Shown: positions 52,751-61,332 of the stretch, piece after piece
Position numbering within the stretch: the stretch's first letter is position 1
Layout of the letters: every line of letters begins with the position of its first letter
Made by a program: the position numbers and the translations under genes
Notes under the pieces: model-generated
Told to the model about the DNA's origin: nothing
The model's input: the letters and a program-made list of their open reading frames with translations, nothing else
Database searches by the model: none
From: Arthrobacter methylotrophus
GTDB lineage: Bacteria; Actinomycetota; Actinomycetes; Actinomycetales; Micrococcaceae
Length of the DNA: 64,000 nucleotides
NCBI RefSeq assembly: GCF_039539965.1
Contig: NZ_BAABED010000001.1
Span: forward strand, 3,782,001-3,846,000
Direction: 5' to 3'

Positions 52751-53011
52751 CGACTTATCAACGCCCGGATGGAAACCGTCACCGAGAAACCGTCGTTCCG
52801 GAAAGCGGCCTCGGCGCGACGCGTGTCGCTTGCTGCCGATGGGTGCTACGAGTGGGAGAAGCTCCCGAGTGGCGGGAAAATCCCGAGCTACCTGCACGAC
52901 CCCGATGACCAGATCCTGGCTATCTCGGTACTGTTTGAGAACTGGCGGGATCCGGCATTGCCGGACGGACACCGTGACAAGTGGTTGCGGACGTCCGCGC
53001 TTTGCTTGACT
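52751..53011 (+). pseudogene. SRAP (SOS response-associated peptidase, YedK-like) remnant
   Basis: The frame reads LINARMETVTEKPSFRKAA, then a diverged VSLAADGCYEWEKLP and LAISVLFENWRDP. These match the middle of SRAP/HMCES-type proteins, which carry NARsEt..EKPSFR and LVPADGfYEW. The N-terminal part with catalytic Cys2 is missing, replaced by the 19-bp array. The C-terminal His region is not recognisable after about 52990, where the frame continues to 53047 with unrelated residues. A decayed gene is the best reading. Confidence 0.75.
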
Positions 53012-53267
53012 CCATGCCCGAACCTCGCCGTGTGCCCTGGGTCGTGATTGAAACCCGAACTCAACCAGCCGGCCGCCTGAACCCGCTACCTTTGCTCGCT
53101 GTCTCAGGTGTCTCATTTTCCTGCTTGGCACTCACGCAGATCGCTTCAACGTTCGAGAGTGATCGCGAGTTCCGACACGCCGCCGGAATTTCATCTGCAG
53201 GACAACTTGGCCGATGGCTTGGACCCCTACGATGAAGCGTCATCACTCGTCTATTTAGGAGATCCAT

Positions 53268-53741
53268 TTGTCGTACCAACAGCAACAGACCACCCAGTTT
53301 GGCAGCGCCGTCCCGCTTTGGGCCCCGTACTACGGTGCTCCTATCGGCGAAGCAGCACGCCGGTTCTTCAAGAAGTACGCGACCTTCACCGGCCGGGCCA
53401 GCCGTAGCGAATACTGGTGGTGGACCCTCATCTCCGGCGTCGTGAGCATTGTGCTGAACATCATCATGTCCGTGGCCGGCTCCGCGGGCGCGACCGTCAA
53501 TGACTCCGGGGCAATGGTTCCGGGGCCCGGCATGATTGTTGGCGTCATCCTCTTAGTCATCTGGGGTCTGGCAGTCATCGTCCCGTCCTTGGCCCTCGTC
53601 GTCCGGCGCCTGCACGACGCGAACTTCAGCGGCTGGCTGATCCTCATCGGACTCGTTCCGTTCCTCGGTGGCCTGGCGCTGCTGATCTTCATGTTCCTTC
53701 CGCCCAAGCCCGAAGGCCAGCGGTTCGACGTCCCGGCCTAG
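53268..53741 (+). CDS. DUF805 membrane protein
   Basis: Starts at TTG 53268 with AGGAGA just upstream; 157 residues. The FFKKYATFTGRASRSEYWWW entry helix and VVRRLHDANFSGWL motif are DUF805 signatures. Three or four transmembrane helices follow (about 58-75, 93-115, 128-147). The family occurs widely with unknown function, sometimes linked to cell-envelope inhibitors. It ends before a strong terminator. Confidence 0.9.
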   Translation: MSYQQQQTTQFGSAVPLWAPYYGAPIGEAARRFFKKYATFTGRASRSEYWWWTLISGVVSIVLNIIMSVAGSAGATVNDSGAMVPGPGMIVGVILLVIWGLAVIVPSLALVVRRLHDANFSGWLILIGLVPFLGGLALLIFMFLPPKPEGQRFDVPA

Positions 53742-53761
53742 TCTTTACCAGAGGACGCATT

Positions 53762-53787
53762 GAAGGGCCGCCATTCGGCGGCCCTTC
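53762..53787 (+). terminator. rho-independent terminator after DUF805 gene
   Basis: An 11-bp perfect stem, gaagggccgcc / ggcggcccttc, with loop attc. Confidence 0.85.
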
Positions 53788-53849
53788 CCTGTCTGTCTTG
53801 GAGGGCAGCGCCCCCGGCCACCGTCAGCTTCGAGTCCTCCGAGGTCGGC

Positions 53850-54236
53850 ATGGCCCGGTTTTCTTGTCGGAGGGCCAGGGGGCGTTTCAATCTGGTCAGG
53901 CAGGCCGAGGCCAGTCGCGATGATGCCTATGAGCCCGTGTACTACACCGGGCGCGACGTGGCCGGCTATCAGCCCAAGACCATCCTTGCCCTTCTCGACG
54001 GGGTATGGCACACCGGGGTCGACGGCGCCACCTCCACGCACATCATCAAGCCGGTGGTCACAGGAAACGAACACGCCCTGCACGCCGAGGCCTACTGCCT
54101 GGACCTGTACCGGATCCGCGTCGTGGCGAGCAGGCCGGACCGCTCCATCTCCGATCACCTGTACGGGATCGCGCACACCGGGCCCCGCGGGGCTTGTGAC
54201 AACTCCTATAACCTCGTCCCGGTGAAGGTCTACTGA
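53850..54236 (+). pseudogene. HipA-like kinase remnant
   Basis: The frame contains DVAGYQPKTILALLDGVWH, then GATSTHIIKPVV and NEHALHAEAYCLDL. This is the ATP-binding entry of HipA-family Ser/Thr kinases, where L-x-G-x-Q-x-K, S-T-H-I-x-K-P and an E-x-x-x-L element are conserved. The catalytic loop and the rest of a roughly 400-residue HipA are absent, and the sequence becomes unrelated after about 54120. The open frame starts inside a terminator at 53760, so its N-terminus is not credible. HipA toxins stall growth by phosphorylating GltX. Confidence 0.65.
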
Positions 54237-54280
54237 TCCGGGCGGCCGGGAGCGATCGGCGAACCGGGGTCTCCAGAAGG

Positions 54281-55033
54281 TCAGGTCCGGCCGAGGAGCT
54301 GCTGGTAGAGCGCACGGGTCGTCGGGCTGGGCGAGACGCCGAGCTGTTCGCGGAGAAGGTCGGACAGCTGCACGTATACGGCCAGCGCCTCGGCCAGGTT
54401 GTCCTGGGCGGCGAGAGCTTGCATCAGGTAGCGATGGCCGCTTTCGCGCAGAGGGTCCAAGGCGATGAGTCGGCGGCCGGCGCGGACGGCGCCAGCCACT
54501 TCGGCGCCGCCGACGCCGAGTTCGGCGGCGGCGTAGCATTCCAGGGCTCGCAGCCGGATCTCGGCGAGCTGCTTACGGGTCTGGTCGATCCAGTCAGCAT
54601 CCTCGCCGGGCAGGAATCCGCGTTCGGCGACGAACAGCGCCACCAGAACAGGCCCCCAGGCACGGGTCCAATCATGCTGAGCGACGGCGGACTCGGCGCG
54701 GTGAATTGCTTCCACTGCGGCTTCGAGGTCGATCCACGCGCCGGGAAGATGGAGCTGGACGGTGACGCGTCCATCCACCGCATCCGAACCGAAGACGTGG
54801 CGAAGCTTCGAAATCAACGGGTTGAGGCGCGCGTCGATCCCGGCGGGATCGGGAGAGCGCCAGAGCGCCTCGACCAGCTCGTCGCGAGGCACCAGACGGT
54901 GCCGGTTAATGACGAGGTACGTGAACAGCAGGCGTCCCTGACGACCGGGCAGGCCGTGGTCGAGCCTGAGCCCGTCCCGCTCCACCACCAGCGGTCCGCA
55001 GATCTGGATATGCAGCGCTGACTGCACGGTCAT
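54281..55033 (-). CDS. AfsR/SARP-like regulator with BTAD domain
   Basis: The start at ATG 55033 (MTVQSALHIQICGPLVVERD) gives 250 residues; the longer frame upstream overlaps the divergent gene. Residues 1-95 are a winged-helix domain of the OmpR C-terminal type (GRQGRLLFTYLVINRHRLVPRDELVEALW, then LNPLISKLRHVF). The rest is a BTAD helical domain (LECYAAAEL, LIALDPLRESGHRYLMQALA and LSDLLREQLGVSPSPTTRALY). SARP proteins activate adjacent genes by binding direct repeats. It is divergent from the DUF1059 gene. Confidence 0.9.
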   Translation of the reverse strand: MTVQSALHIQICGPLVVERDGLRLDHGLPGRQGRLLFTYLVINRHRLVPRDELVEALWRSPDPAGIDARLNPLISKLRHVFGSDAVDGRVTVQLHLPGAWIDLEAAVEAIHRAESAVAQHDWTRAWGPVLVALFVAERGFLPGEDADWIDQTRKQLAEIRLRALECYAAAELGVGGAEVAGAVRAGRRLIALDPLRESGHRYLMQALAAQDNLAEALAVYVQLSDLLREQLGVSPSPTTRALYQQLLGRT

Positions 55034-55094
55034 GACACCATGATCGCATGTGCCCTCATCACTCCGAGGGCTCGACCAGGTTTGGGAGGTCGTT

Positions 55095-55253
55095 ATGGCG
55101 AAGCTCATCCGATGCGAATGTGGGTTCGTCGTCCGCGGCGACACCGACGAAGAAGTGATCGGTGCGATCCGCGGCCATATTGCCAGCGACCACCCGGCGC
55201 TCCTCCGCGCAGTCAGTCGCGAGGACCTACTGGGGTGGATCCAAGTGGAATAG
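55095..55253 (+). CDS. DUF1059 small protein
   Basis: ATG 55095 gives a 52-residue protein, MAKLIRCECGFVVRGDTDEEVIG and onward, ending GWIQVE. C-x-C-G near the start and the HIASDHP segment are hallmarks of DUF1059, a small family of unknown function. GAGGTCGTT upstream provides a weak ribosome site. Divergent from the BTAD regulator, 61 bp apart. Confidence 0.85.
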   Translation: MAKLIRCECGFVVRGDTDEEVIGAIRGHIASDHPALLRAVSREDLLGWIQVE

Positions 55254-55323
55254 CCGGACCACCCCGACGCCAAGGTATCGCCAACCTTGAGCCAACTCTG
55301 GCCCAACGACAGGCGGGCAGACT

Positions 55324-56172
55324 ATGGACATGCTCATCGAACCCATCTGGCTGGCACATCACCTGTACGATCCTGCGGTCCGCGTCGTCGAAGTGGACGT
55401 TTCCGCGGCCGCCTACAATCAATGGCACATCGACGGCGCCGTACTGTGGAACGTCTACGCCGACCTCAAAGACGAGCGGTATCGCCCGGTCGGCAGACAA
55501 GCGATCGAACGACTGTTGGCTCGCTCAGGCATCGGCCCGGCCTCGACGGTCGTGTGTTACGGCTACGCCCCGGCGCTCGGCTACTGGCTGCTCAAGCTGT
55601 ACGGGCACGCCGACGTCCGCATCCTGAACTGCTCACGAGACGCCTGGCGCGCCGAAGGACATCCCTGCGGCACCGCGCCGTCCCGTCTGGAAGCGGCACC
55701 GTACCCGCTCACCGAACGGGACCACGGACTGTTCGCCGACATGCCGGCCGTGCGGCAGGCCATCAGGCGCCCGGGAACAACAATTCTGGATGTCCGCTCC
55801 GAGTCCGAGTACGCCGGTGAGCGGTTCTGGCCATCCGGCGGAATGGAACCGGGAGGGCGCGCGGGCCACATCCCGACGGCCGTCCACCGGCCGTTCGGCG
55901 ATCTCTACGATCAGAATGGCGCATTCCGCCCGATCATCGAGCTGCGCCAGGCGATGCCCGTACCCGAGCTCGAGGGAGAAGACGAGCTGATCACGTACTG
56001 CACCGTAGGCGGCCGCGCGGCCACCGCATGGTACGTGCTCACCGAACTTCTCGGACGAGAGCGTGTCCGGGTCTATGACGGATCCTGGGCCGAATGGGGA
56101 CTTAGCCCAGACGCTCCGGTCGAGACACCGCGCAGATCCCCGACCCTGGAGCGCTCCGTCAATGAAGGGTAG
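55324..56172 (+). CDS. thiosulfate/3-mercaptopyruvate sulfurtransferase (tandem rhodanese)
   Basis: 282 residues with two rhodanese domains. The first (about residues 10-125) is inactive-like and contains HIDGAVLWNVYADLKD. The second (about 150-265) has LDVRSESEYAG and the active-site loop YCTVGGRAATAW, with Cys followed by T-V-G-G-R. It may transfer sulfane sulfur to thiols or cyanide. It lies 70 bp after the DUF1059 gene and is probably controlled by the neighbouring BTAD regulator. Confidence 0.9.
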   Translation: MDMLIEPIWLAHHLYDPAVRVVEVDVSAAAYNQWHIDGAVLWNVYADLKDERYRPVGRQAIERLLARSGIGPASTVVCYGYAPALGYWLLKLYGHADVRILNCSRDAWRAEGHPCGTAPSRLEAAPYPLTERDHGLFADMPAVRQAIRRPGTTILDVRSESEYAGERFWPSGGMEPGGRAGHIPTAVHRPFGDLYDQNGAFRPIIELRQAMPVPELEGEDELITYCTVGGRAATAWYVLTELLGRERVRVYDGSWAEWGLSPDAPVETPRRSPTLERSVNEG

Positions 56173-56456
56173 ACCTTTATGAACGGGCTGGCAGTCTGTC
56201 CCGGTTGACGTATGGGCCGCGGGACACCTGCTGGGCCGGCGCGAGCGCTAACCGTCCTTGACCGGTATCGCCACCGCCGCCTCGGTCGCGAGCATGCCCA
56301 GCTCTCCCGGGATGCACCAATCTTACGCGTGCTCTTGCTCCTGAATTGGTTGAATGTGGGGAGAGTGTCACGTTAGATGGGCCGTGTGAGCGAGTCCCGA
56401 ATCCGGTGCCAAGTGAACCGCATCAGAACGGCCTCGCCTTGCCAGGAGGCCGAGCA
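56173..56456. other. intergenic before the Rph-like gene
   Basis: 284 bp with no recognised gene. A minus-strand frame reading GELGMLATEAAVAIPVKDG and ending in a stop near 56250 could be a fragment of a decayed gene, without an assignable family. The promoter for the downstream enzyme should lie here. Confidence 0.4.
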
Positions 56457-59060
56457 ATGACACGGGAATTCACGCTTTCCCTAGCTGATCCGCGCGCGAC
56501 GCTGGAGAACGTCGGCGGCAAGGGTGCATCGCTCGCGCGACTTGCCGACTGGGGCTTGCCGGTACCAGACGGCTTTCATCTCACCAGCGAGGCGTACAGA
56601 GACTTTGTGACTGACAACGGACTCGAACCTGCCATCTTGGATGCGCTTGACGCCGCGGACCCATCGCAGCCCTCATCGTTCGAGACGGCGTCAAGCGTCA
56701 TATCCGGTCTGTTCGCCAGCGCTCCGATGTCGCCTGAGATCGCTCACGCCATCGCGGGCGCCTACACACGGTTGCCCGGAGGTGCTGCGGTCGTCGTGCG
56801 TTCATCTGCCACGGCGGAAGACCTGCCCGGAATGTCCTTCGCGGGTCAACAGGAGACCTATCTTAACGTGCGCGGCGAGGAGGAGCTGTTGGGGGCGGTG
56901 GTGCGCTGCTGGGCCTCCCTGTGGACGGCTCGTGCGATCGCCTACCGGCTGAGGATGGGGGTCGACCAGCGATCGGTGTCCATGGGGGTGGTGGTCCAGG
57001 TCATGGTGGCCTCGGAGGTTTCGGGGGTGCTGTTCACGGCCGATCCCACCACGGGCGAGCGCGAAGAGATGGTCATCAACGCCAGTTACGGCCTCGGGGA
57101 GGCTGTGGTGTCGGGCCGGGTTACGCCGGACACCTTCGTGGTGGACAAGACCAGCCTGATAGTGAAGAGGGCGACCCTCGGGATGAAGGACGTCTCGATC
57201 CGGGCCACCGGGGAACAGGGAACGGTCACTGAAGGCGTTCCAGAAGGACGCCGCAGGCAGCTGGCCCTCTCGGAGCGAAGTGTGAAGGAGTTGGGGAAAC
57301 TGGCTCTTCAGGTGGAGAGGGAGTCTGGCGGCGTGCCCCAGGACCTCGAGTGGGCGGTCGCCGATGGGCGCTACTGGATCCTCCAGGCCCGGCCGATGAC
57401 GGGCCTGCCGGCCGCCCCGCTCAAGGACATGCGGTGGGATCCCCCCATCCCGGGAACGAAATGGATCCGTCGCCAGGTGGCCGAGAACATGCCCGAGCCC
57501 CTGTCTCCGCTCTTCGAAGAGCTTTACCTCAGCGATGGGATGGAGCTCGCCATGCAGATGGACATGGAGATGCTGGGATACCCAGGTGTCGTCGCCAACA
57601 CTGGCCTCCCCTCCTACGCGACGGTCAACGGGTACGCCTACATGTGTGCAAGCTTCACCATCAATGCGAGGGGCCTGCTGAAACTCCTGGCATCCCTTCT
57701 CGGCGGCAAGACAATGCGCGCGACCTTCGTCCAGGCGATACCGTACTGGCGAGACGAGGTGCTGCCGGGCCACCTGAAGACCGTGGAACGATGGAAGGAA
57801 TTGGACCTGGCCTTTGCACCGGACGAGCAGCTCCTCGACGGGATCCGCGAGCTCGCCCTCTCCGAGGCCCGCTACTGGGGCAGCACCACCCTTGCCCTGG
57901 CTGCCGCGAAGGGCAGCGATATGCTCCTCGGCCGCTTCCTGGCCATCGCCATGCCAAGAAGCGGACTGAGTAGCTCGCTTTTCCTGCGCGGGTTCCCCTC
58001 GAAAGCCCTCGAAGCCCAAGCCCAGCTCGAGGCGATTGCCGAGCACATCCGTGCCTCCGAGGATCTACGGCAGATCGCCCTTTCTATCCCCGTTCAGCGG
58101 CTGCTCGATGCCCTGAGCGCCGGGGGCGGCGACGTGGCCGAGCAACTCCAGGATTACCTCGGACGCTACGGCCACCAGGTCTATAACCTGGACTTCGCGG
58201 ATCCGACCCAGGACGAGGACCCGATACCAGTCCTGCTGAGCCTGAAGGCTGAGGTGCATCACCCGGGCGTGGAGGTGAGGGTACGGCAAGCGGAGATGGT
58301 CCGCGACCGCGAAAGCCTGGTGGAACAGACGGCCCGCCACCTCGATCCATTGCGCCGGCGCCTCTTCCTGAAGATTCTCCACTGGGCACAGGGCTTCGCC
58401 CCCTACAGGGAAGAGACGCTCTTCTACATCGGTTCGGCCTGGCCTGCTCTCCGTCGTCTGGCGTTGGAGCTGGGGCGGCGCTTGGCCGAGGCAGGTTCCC
58501 TCGATGCCCCAGACGACGTGTTCTACCTTCAGACCCGAGAGTTGCTGACAGCCAGTGGGGGGCGAAGAGCAGGGCGGAACTGCCCGGACCTGGCCCGGAT
58601 CGCCACGGAGCGCCGCGAGCTTCGAGAGACCCGAAAGCGGCTGCATCCGCCCGCGGCCGTGCCCCCTGCCGCCAGATGGAAATTCGGACGCATCGATCTA
58701 TCCGGCTTCGAGACCCAGAAGAGGAACGCCGACGAGGGGCCAACCCTGCAGGGCTTCCCCGTGAGCCCCGGACGGGTCACCGCCCCGGCAAGCGTGATCC
58801 TCTCACCCGCGGACTTTGACAAGATGATGCCCGGCACCATCCTCGTCTGCCCCACGACCATTCCCGCCTGGACGCCGCTCTTCGCCCAAGCGCGGGGTCT
58901 GGTCACGGACATCGGCGGAGTGGCAGCCCACGGCTCCATCGTCGCCAGGGAGTATGGCATCCCTGCGGTCATGGGCACCGGCAACGGGACACAGCGGATA
59001 GTCAGCGGGCAACAGGTGACTGTAGACGGAGACGCCGGCACAGTGACCTTGGGGGTCTAG
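56457..59060 (+). CDS. PEP-synthase/rifampicin-phosphotransferase-like enzyme
   Basis: ATG 56457 (MTREFTLSLADPRATLENVGG) with an AGGAGG-like site gives 867 residues. An N-terminal ATP-grasp domain has GGKGASLARLADWGLPVPDGF, VVVRSSATAEDLPGMSFAGQ and VLFTADPTTGEREEM, plus LEWAVADGRYWILQARPM. The middle (about 330-750) is divergent. The C-terminal swivelling domain has GLVTDIGGVAAHGSIVAREY, with catalytic His825. Size and order match rifampicin phosphotransferase (Rph) rather than PEP synthase, which has a C-terminal pyruvate barrel missing here. Whether rifampicin is the substrate cannot be decided by eye. Confidence 0.85.
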   Translation: MTREFTLSLADPRATLENVGGKGASLARLADWGLPVPDGFHLTSEAYRDFVTDNGLEPAILDALDAADPSQPSSFETASSVISGLFASAPMSPEIAHAIAGAYTRLPGGAAVVVRSSATAEDLPGMSFAGQQETYLNVRGEEELLGAVVRCWASLWTARAIAYRLRMGVDQRSVSMGVVVQVMVASEVSGVLFTADPTTGEREEMVINASYGLGEAVVSGRVTPDTFVVDKTSLIVKRATLGMKDVSIRATGEQGTVTEGVPEGRRRQLALSERSVKELGKLALQVERESGGVPQDLEWAVADGRYWILQARPMTGLPAAPLKDMRWDPPIPGTKWIRRQVAENMPEPLSPLFEELYLSDGMELAMQMDMEMLGYPGVVANTGLPSYATVNGYAYMCASFTINARGLLKLLASLLGGKTMRATFVQAIPYWRDEVLPGHLKTVERWKELDLAFAPDEQLLDGIRELALSEARYWGSTTLALAAAKGSDMLLGRFLAIAMPRSGLSSSLFLRGFPSKALEAQAQLEAIAEHIRASEDLRQIALSIPVQRLLDALSAGGGDVAEQLQDYLGRYGHQVYNLDFADPTQDEDPIPVLLSLKAEVHHPGVEVRVRQAEMVRDRESLVEQTARHLDPLRRRLFLKILHWAQGFAPYREETLFYIGSAWPALRRLALELGRRLAEAGSLDAPDDVFYLQTRELLTASGGRRAGRNCPDLARIATERRELRETRKRLHPPAAVPPAARWKFGRIDLSGFETQKRNADEGPTLQGFPVSPGRVTAPASVILSPADFDKMMPGTILVCPTTIPAWTPLFAQARGLVTDIGGVAAHGSIVAREYGIPAVMGTGNGTQRIVSGQQVTVDGDAGTVTLGV

Positions 59061-59233
59061 ATCAGCATCATCCTGCTCTCCAGCCAGATGCTCACCAAGT
59101 CCCTTCGCCACCGGCCACCGGAACTCGCCGGAAAATGGTTCGACGCGGCAGTGACACATACGGCAAAGGGACACATACGGCAAAGGCCCCGCACCTGGCG
59201 GTGCGAGGCCTTCCCGTCAAGAATGTCGAGAAA

Positions 59234-60073
59234 TTAGGCGAAGTCGGAAACTGCCGGATCCGGTCCGATGCGGCCTTCGGCGCCTCGGTCCAGGCCGTTA
59301 ATGGCCTCGACGTCGGCTTCGTCCAGAGTGACGCCAAGCGCTGCGAAGTTCTCCTGAATCCGGGACTCGGTCACGGACTTGGGGATCACCACGTTACCGA
59401 TCGCGAGGTGCCAGGCGATAACAACCTGCGCCGGGGTGGCGCCGTGCTTGGCGGCGATTTGCGCGATGGTGGCGTTCTCGAGAAGCTCGCCGCCCTGGCC
59501 CAGGGGCGACCACGCCTGGGTCAGGATGCCCTGGGAGGCATCGAATTCCCGGAGTTCGGCCTGGTTAAAGAACGGGTGCAGCTCGATCTGGTGGATCGCG
59601 GGAACTACGCCGGTTTCCTCGATCAGGCGCTGCAGGCCTTCTTTGCTGAAGTTGGAGACGCCGATGGACTTGATGCGTCCGCGTTTCTGGAGCTCAATGA
59701 GCGCCTTCCAGGTGTCCACGAACTTTTCCTGCTTGGGCTGCATCCAGTGAATCAGGTACAGGTCAAGGGTTGCCAGGCCGAGGCGATCCATCGATTCTTC
59801 GAACGCGGCGAGGGTGGACTCGTAACCCTGGTCCGCGTTCCACAGCTTGGTGGTGATGAAGATTTCCTCGGGCTTGAGGCCGGAGGAAGCGATGGCACGT
59901 CCCACGCCTGCCTCGTTGCCGTAGATCTTGGCGGTATCGATGTGGCGGTAGCCGGCGTCGAAGGCCTGGCGCACCACTTTTTCGGCTACATCGTCCTCAA
60001 CCTGCCACACCCCGTAGCCGAGCTGGGGAATAGTGTTGCCGTCGTTAAAAGTGAGGTTCGGTGACGAAGTCAT
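59234..60073 (-). CDS. aldo/keto reductase
   Basis: ATG 60073 (MTSSPNLTFNDGNTIPQLGYG) gives 279 residues; an ATG at 60082 is possible and either has a poor ribosome site. Typical features: DTAKIYGNEAGVGRAIA (Asp and Tyr of the tetrad), FITTKLWN (Lys), LYLIHWMQP (His) and ITQAWSPLGQGGELL. The NADPH site VIPKSVTESRIQEN is at the C-terminus. Substrate unknown. Confidence 0.9.
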   Translation of the reverse strand: MTSSPNLTFNDGNTIPQLGYGVWQVEDDVAEKVVRQAFDAGYRHIDTAKIYGNEAGVGRAIASSGLKPEEIFITTKLWNADQGYESTLAAFEESMDRLGLATLDLYLIHWMQPKQEKFVDTWKALIELQKRGRIKSIGVSNFSKEGLQRLIEETGVVPAIHQIELHPFFNQAELREFDASQGILTQAWSPLGQGGELLENATIAQIAAKHGATPAQVVIAWHLAIGNVVIPKSVTESRIQENFAALGVTLDEADVEAINGLDRGAEGRIGPDPAVSDFA

Positions 60074-60191
60074 GGCCTCCATCCTGCCAGCCGCGCACAC
60101 CGGGTGACTACGGATTCCGGCCCCTCTAAGCTAGGCGCTTAATAGTTGCCGTGTGGGAATAGACGCGTCTGCACCTAAATCGGCCGAAATC

Positions 60192-60644
60192 CTACAAGCC
60201 GGCATGTCCCCTCAATAACCGTTCGGCTTCCTCTACATGCTCGTAAACGGCTTCGGCGCGCCGTCGCACCGAAATCGCTCCCACAGGGACGGGCCCGACG
60301 GCGAGACGCAGCATCGCGGCTGCCTCCGCCGTCGTCGCAAGGGAGTTCCCCGCTTTGGACAGCGCACGGTGGACCCCGGCGAGCGGCCCGGGGATGTCGA
60401 GCCCGTCGCTGGGTGCCCGGAGCTGCGCCTCGACGCAGATGGCCCGCACCCTGGAGGACAAGTCGGCCAATTCGTTGGCAATGGCTACTAGCTCGACATA
60501 GAGCTGTTCGTCTTCTACGCCCTCAAGCACCTGGTGGTACCGGTCAAGGCCGCGGTGGAAGCGATCGTGGGCACGCCTCCACAATCCTTTGCCTAGCTCA
60601 GCATCATCCTTCCGTCCCTGCCGGACGGCCCCAAAAAATCCCAA
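60192..60644 (-). CDS. conserved helical protein in operon with Bpa
   Basis: 150 residues (MGFFGAVRQGRKDDAELGKG), almost entirely helical, with no signal or membrane helix. I do not recognise a named family; WRRAHDRFHRGLDRYHQVLEG and EDEQLYVELVAIANELADLSS look well constrained. It begins nine bases after the end of the proteasome-activator gene, so the two are very likely co-transcribed. A role linked to the proteasome is possible but inferred only from position. Confidence 0.75.
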   Translation of the reverse strand: MGFFGAVRQGRKDDAELGKGLWRRAHDRFHRGLDRYHQVLEGVEDEQLYVELVAIANELADLSSRVRAICVEAQLRAPSDGLDIPGPLAGVHRALSKAGNSLATTAEAAAMLRLAVGPVPVGAISVRRRAEAVYEHVEEAERLLRGHAGL

Positions 60645-60652
60645 TCCAGCGC

Positions 60653-61306
60653 TCAGAGGTATTGGCCCGGGTGGCGGTCCGGGTCTTCAACGCGCGGCGG
60701 CTTGCCGGGTTCGGGTTCCTTGCCGGGAAGGTGGGCACGCTGCGGCTCACCATTCTCGCCAATAACGACGCCCGGGGCGATCATGGTCCCGGGCGGCAGC
60801 TGGCGAAGCTGCAGTTGGGCAACCGCGTGCTCCCGTGCTGCCTGTTGCGCTGCGATGGCGGTCTGGATTCCGTGGAACAACCCTTCGAGCCAACCGACCA
60901 GCTGGGCTTGGGCAATCCGGAGCTCAGCGTCGGACGGAGTGGAGTTTTCAGGGAAGGGGAGGCTGATGCGTTCCAGCTCCTCCACCAATTCCGGAGCGAG
61001 GCCCTCTTCCAGCTCTTTGATGGAGCGTTCGTGGATCTCGGCAAGGCGCCCGCGCGCAGCCTCGTCCAAGGGAGCACTCTTCACTTCTTCAAGCAATTGG
61101 CGGATCATGGTGCCGATCCGCATGACTTTGGCAGGCTCGTCGACGAGGTCCTGCAGCGTGCTGCCTTTCTTGGCACCAGACTTGGCCTCGGGCTTCGAGC
61201 CCGCTTCAGTTGTGCTCTCCGCCGTACCAGCGTCCAAGGTTGTGCCCTCCACCGGGATGTCGTCAAAGCTCTCGCCACTGGTTTGAGTGTCGTCCTGATC
61301 GCTCAT
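60653..61306 (-). CDS. bpa: bacterial proteasome activator (Bpa/PafE)
   Basis: 217 residues. After a Thr/Ser/Glu-rich N-terminus comes a four-helix-bundle core (about 55-170) with DLVDEPAKVMRIGTMIRQLLEEV, IHERSIKELEEGLAPEL and QLVGWLEGLFHGIQTAIAAQQ. The last residues are GQYL, the motif through which Bpa docks in the alpha-ring pockets of the 20S proteasome. Bpa opens the gate for ATP-independent degradation of unfolded or heat-shock proteins. This predicts a 20S proteasome elsewhere in the genome. Confidence 0.95.
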   Translation of the reverse strand: MSDQDDTQTSGESFDDIPVEGTTLDAGTAESTTEAGSKPEAKSGAKKGSTLQDLVDEPAKVMRIGTMIRQLLEEVKSAPLDEAARGRLAEIHERSIKELEEGLAPELVEELERISLPFPENSTPSDAELRIAQAQLVGWLEGLFHGIQTAIAAQQAAREHAVAQLQLRQLPPGTMIAPGVVIGENGEPQRAHLPGKEPEPGKPPRVEDPDRHPGQYL

Positions 61307-61332
61307 GCGTTCATACTCTCACGGGCCGCAAC

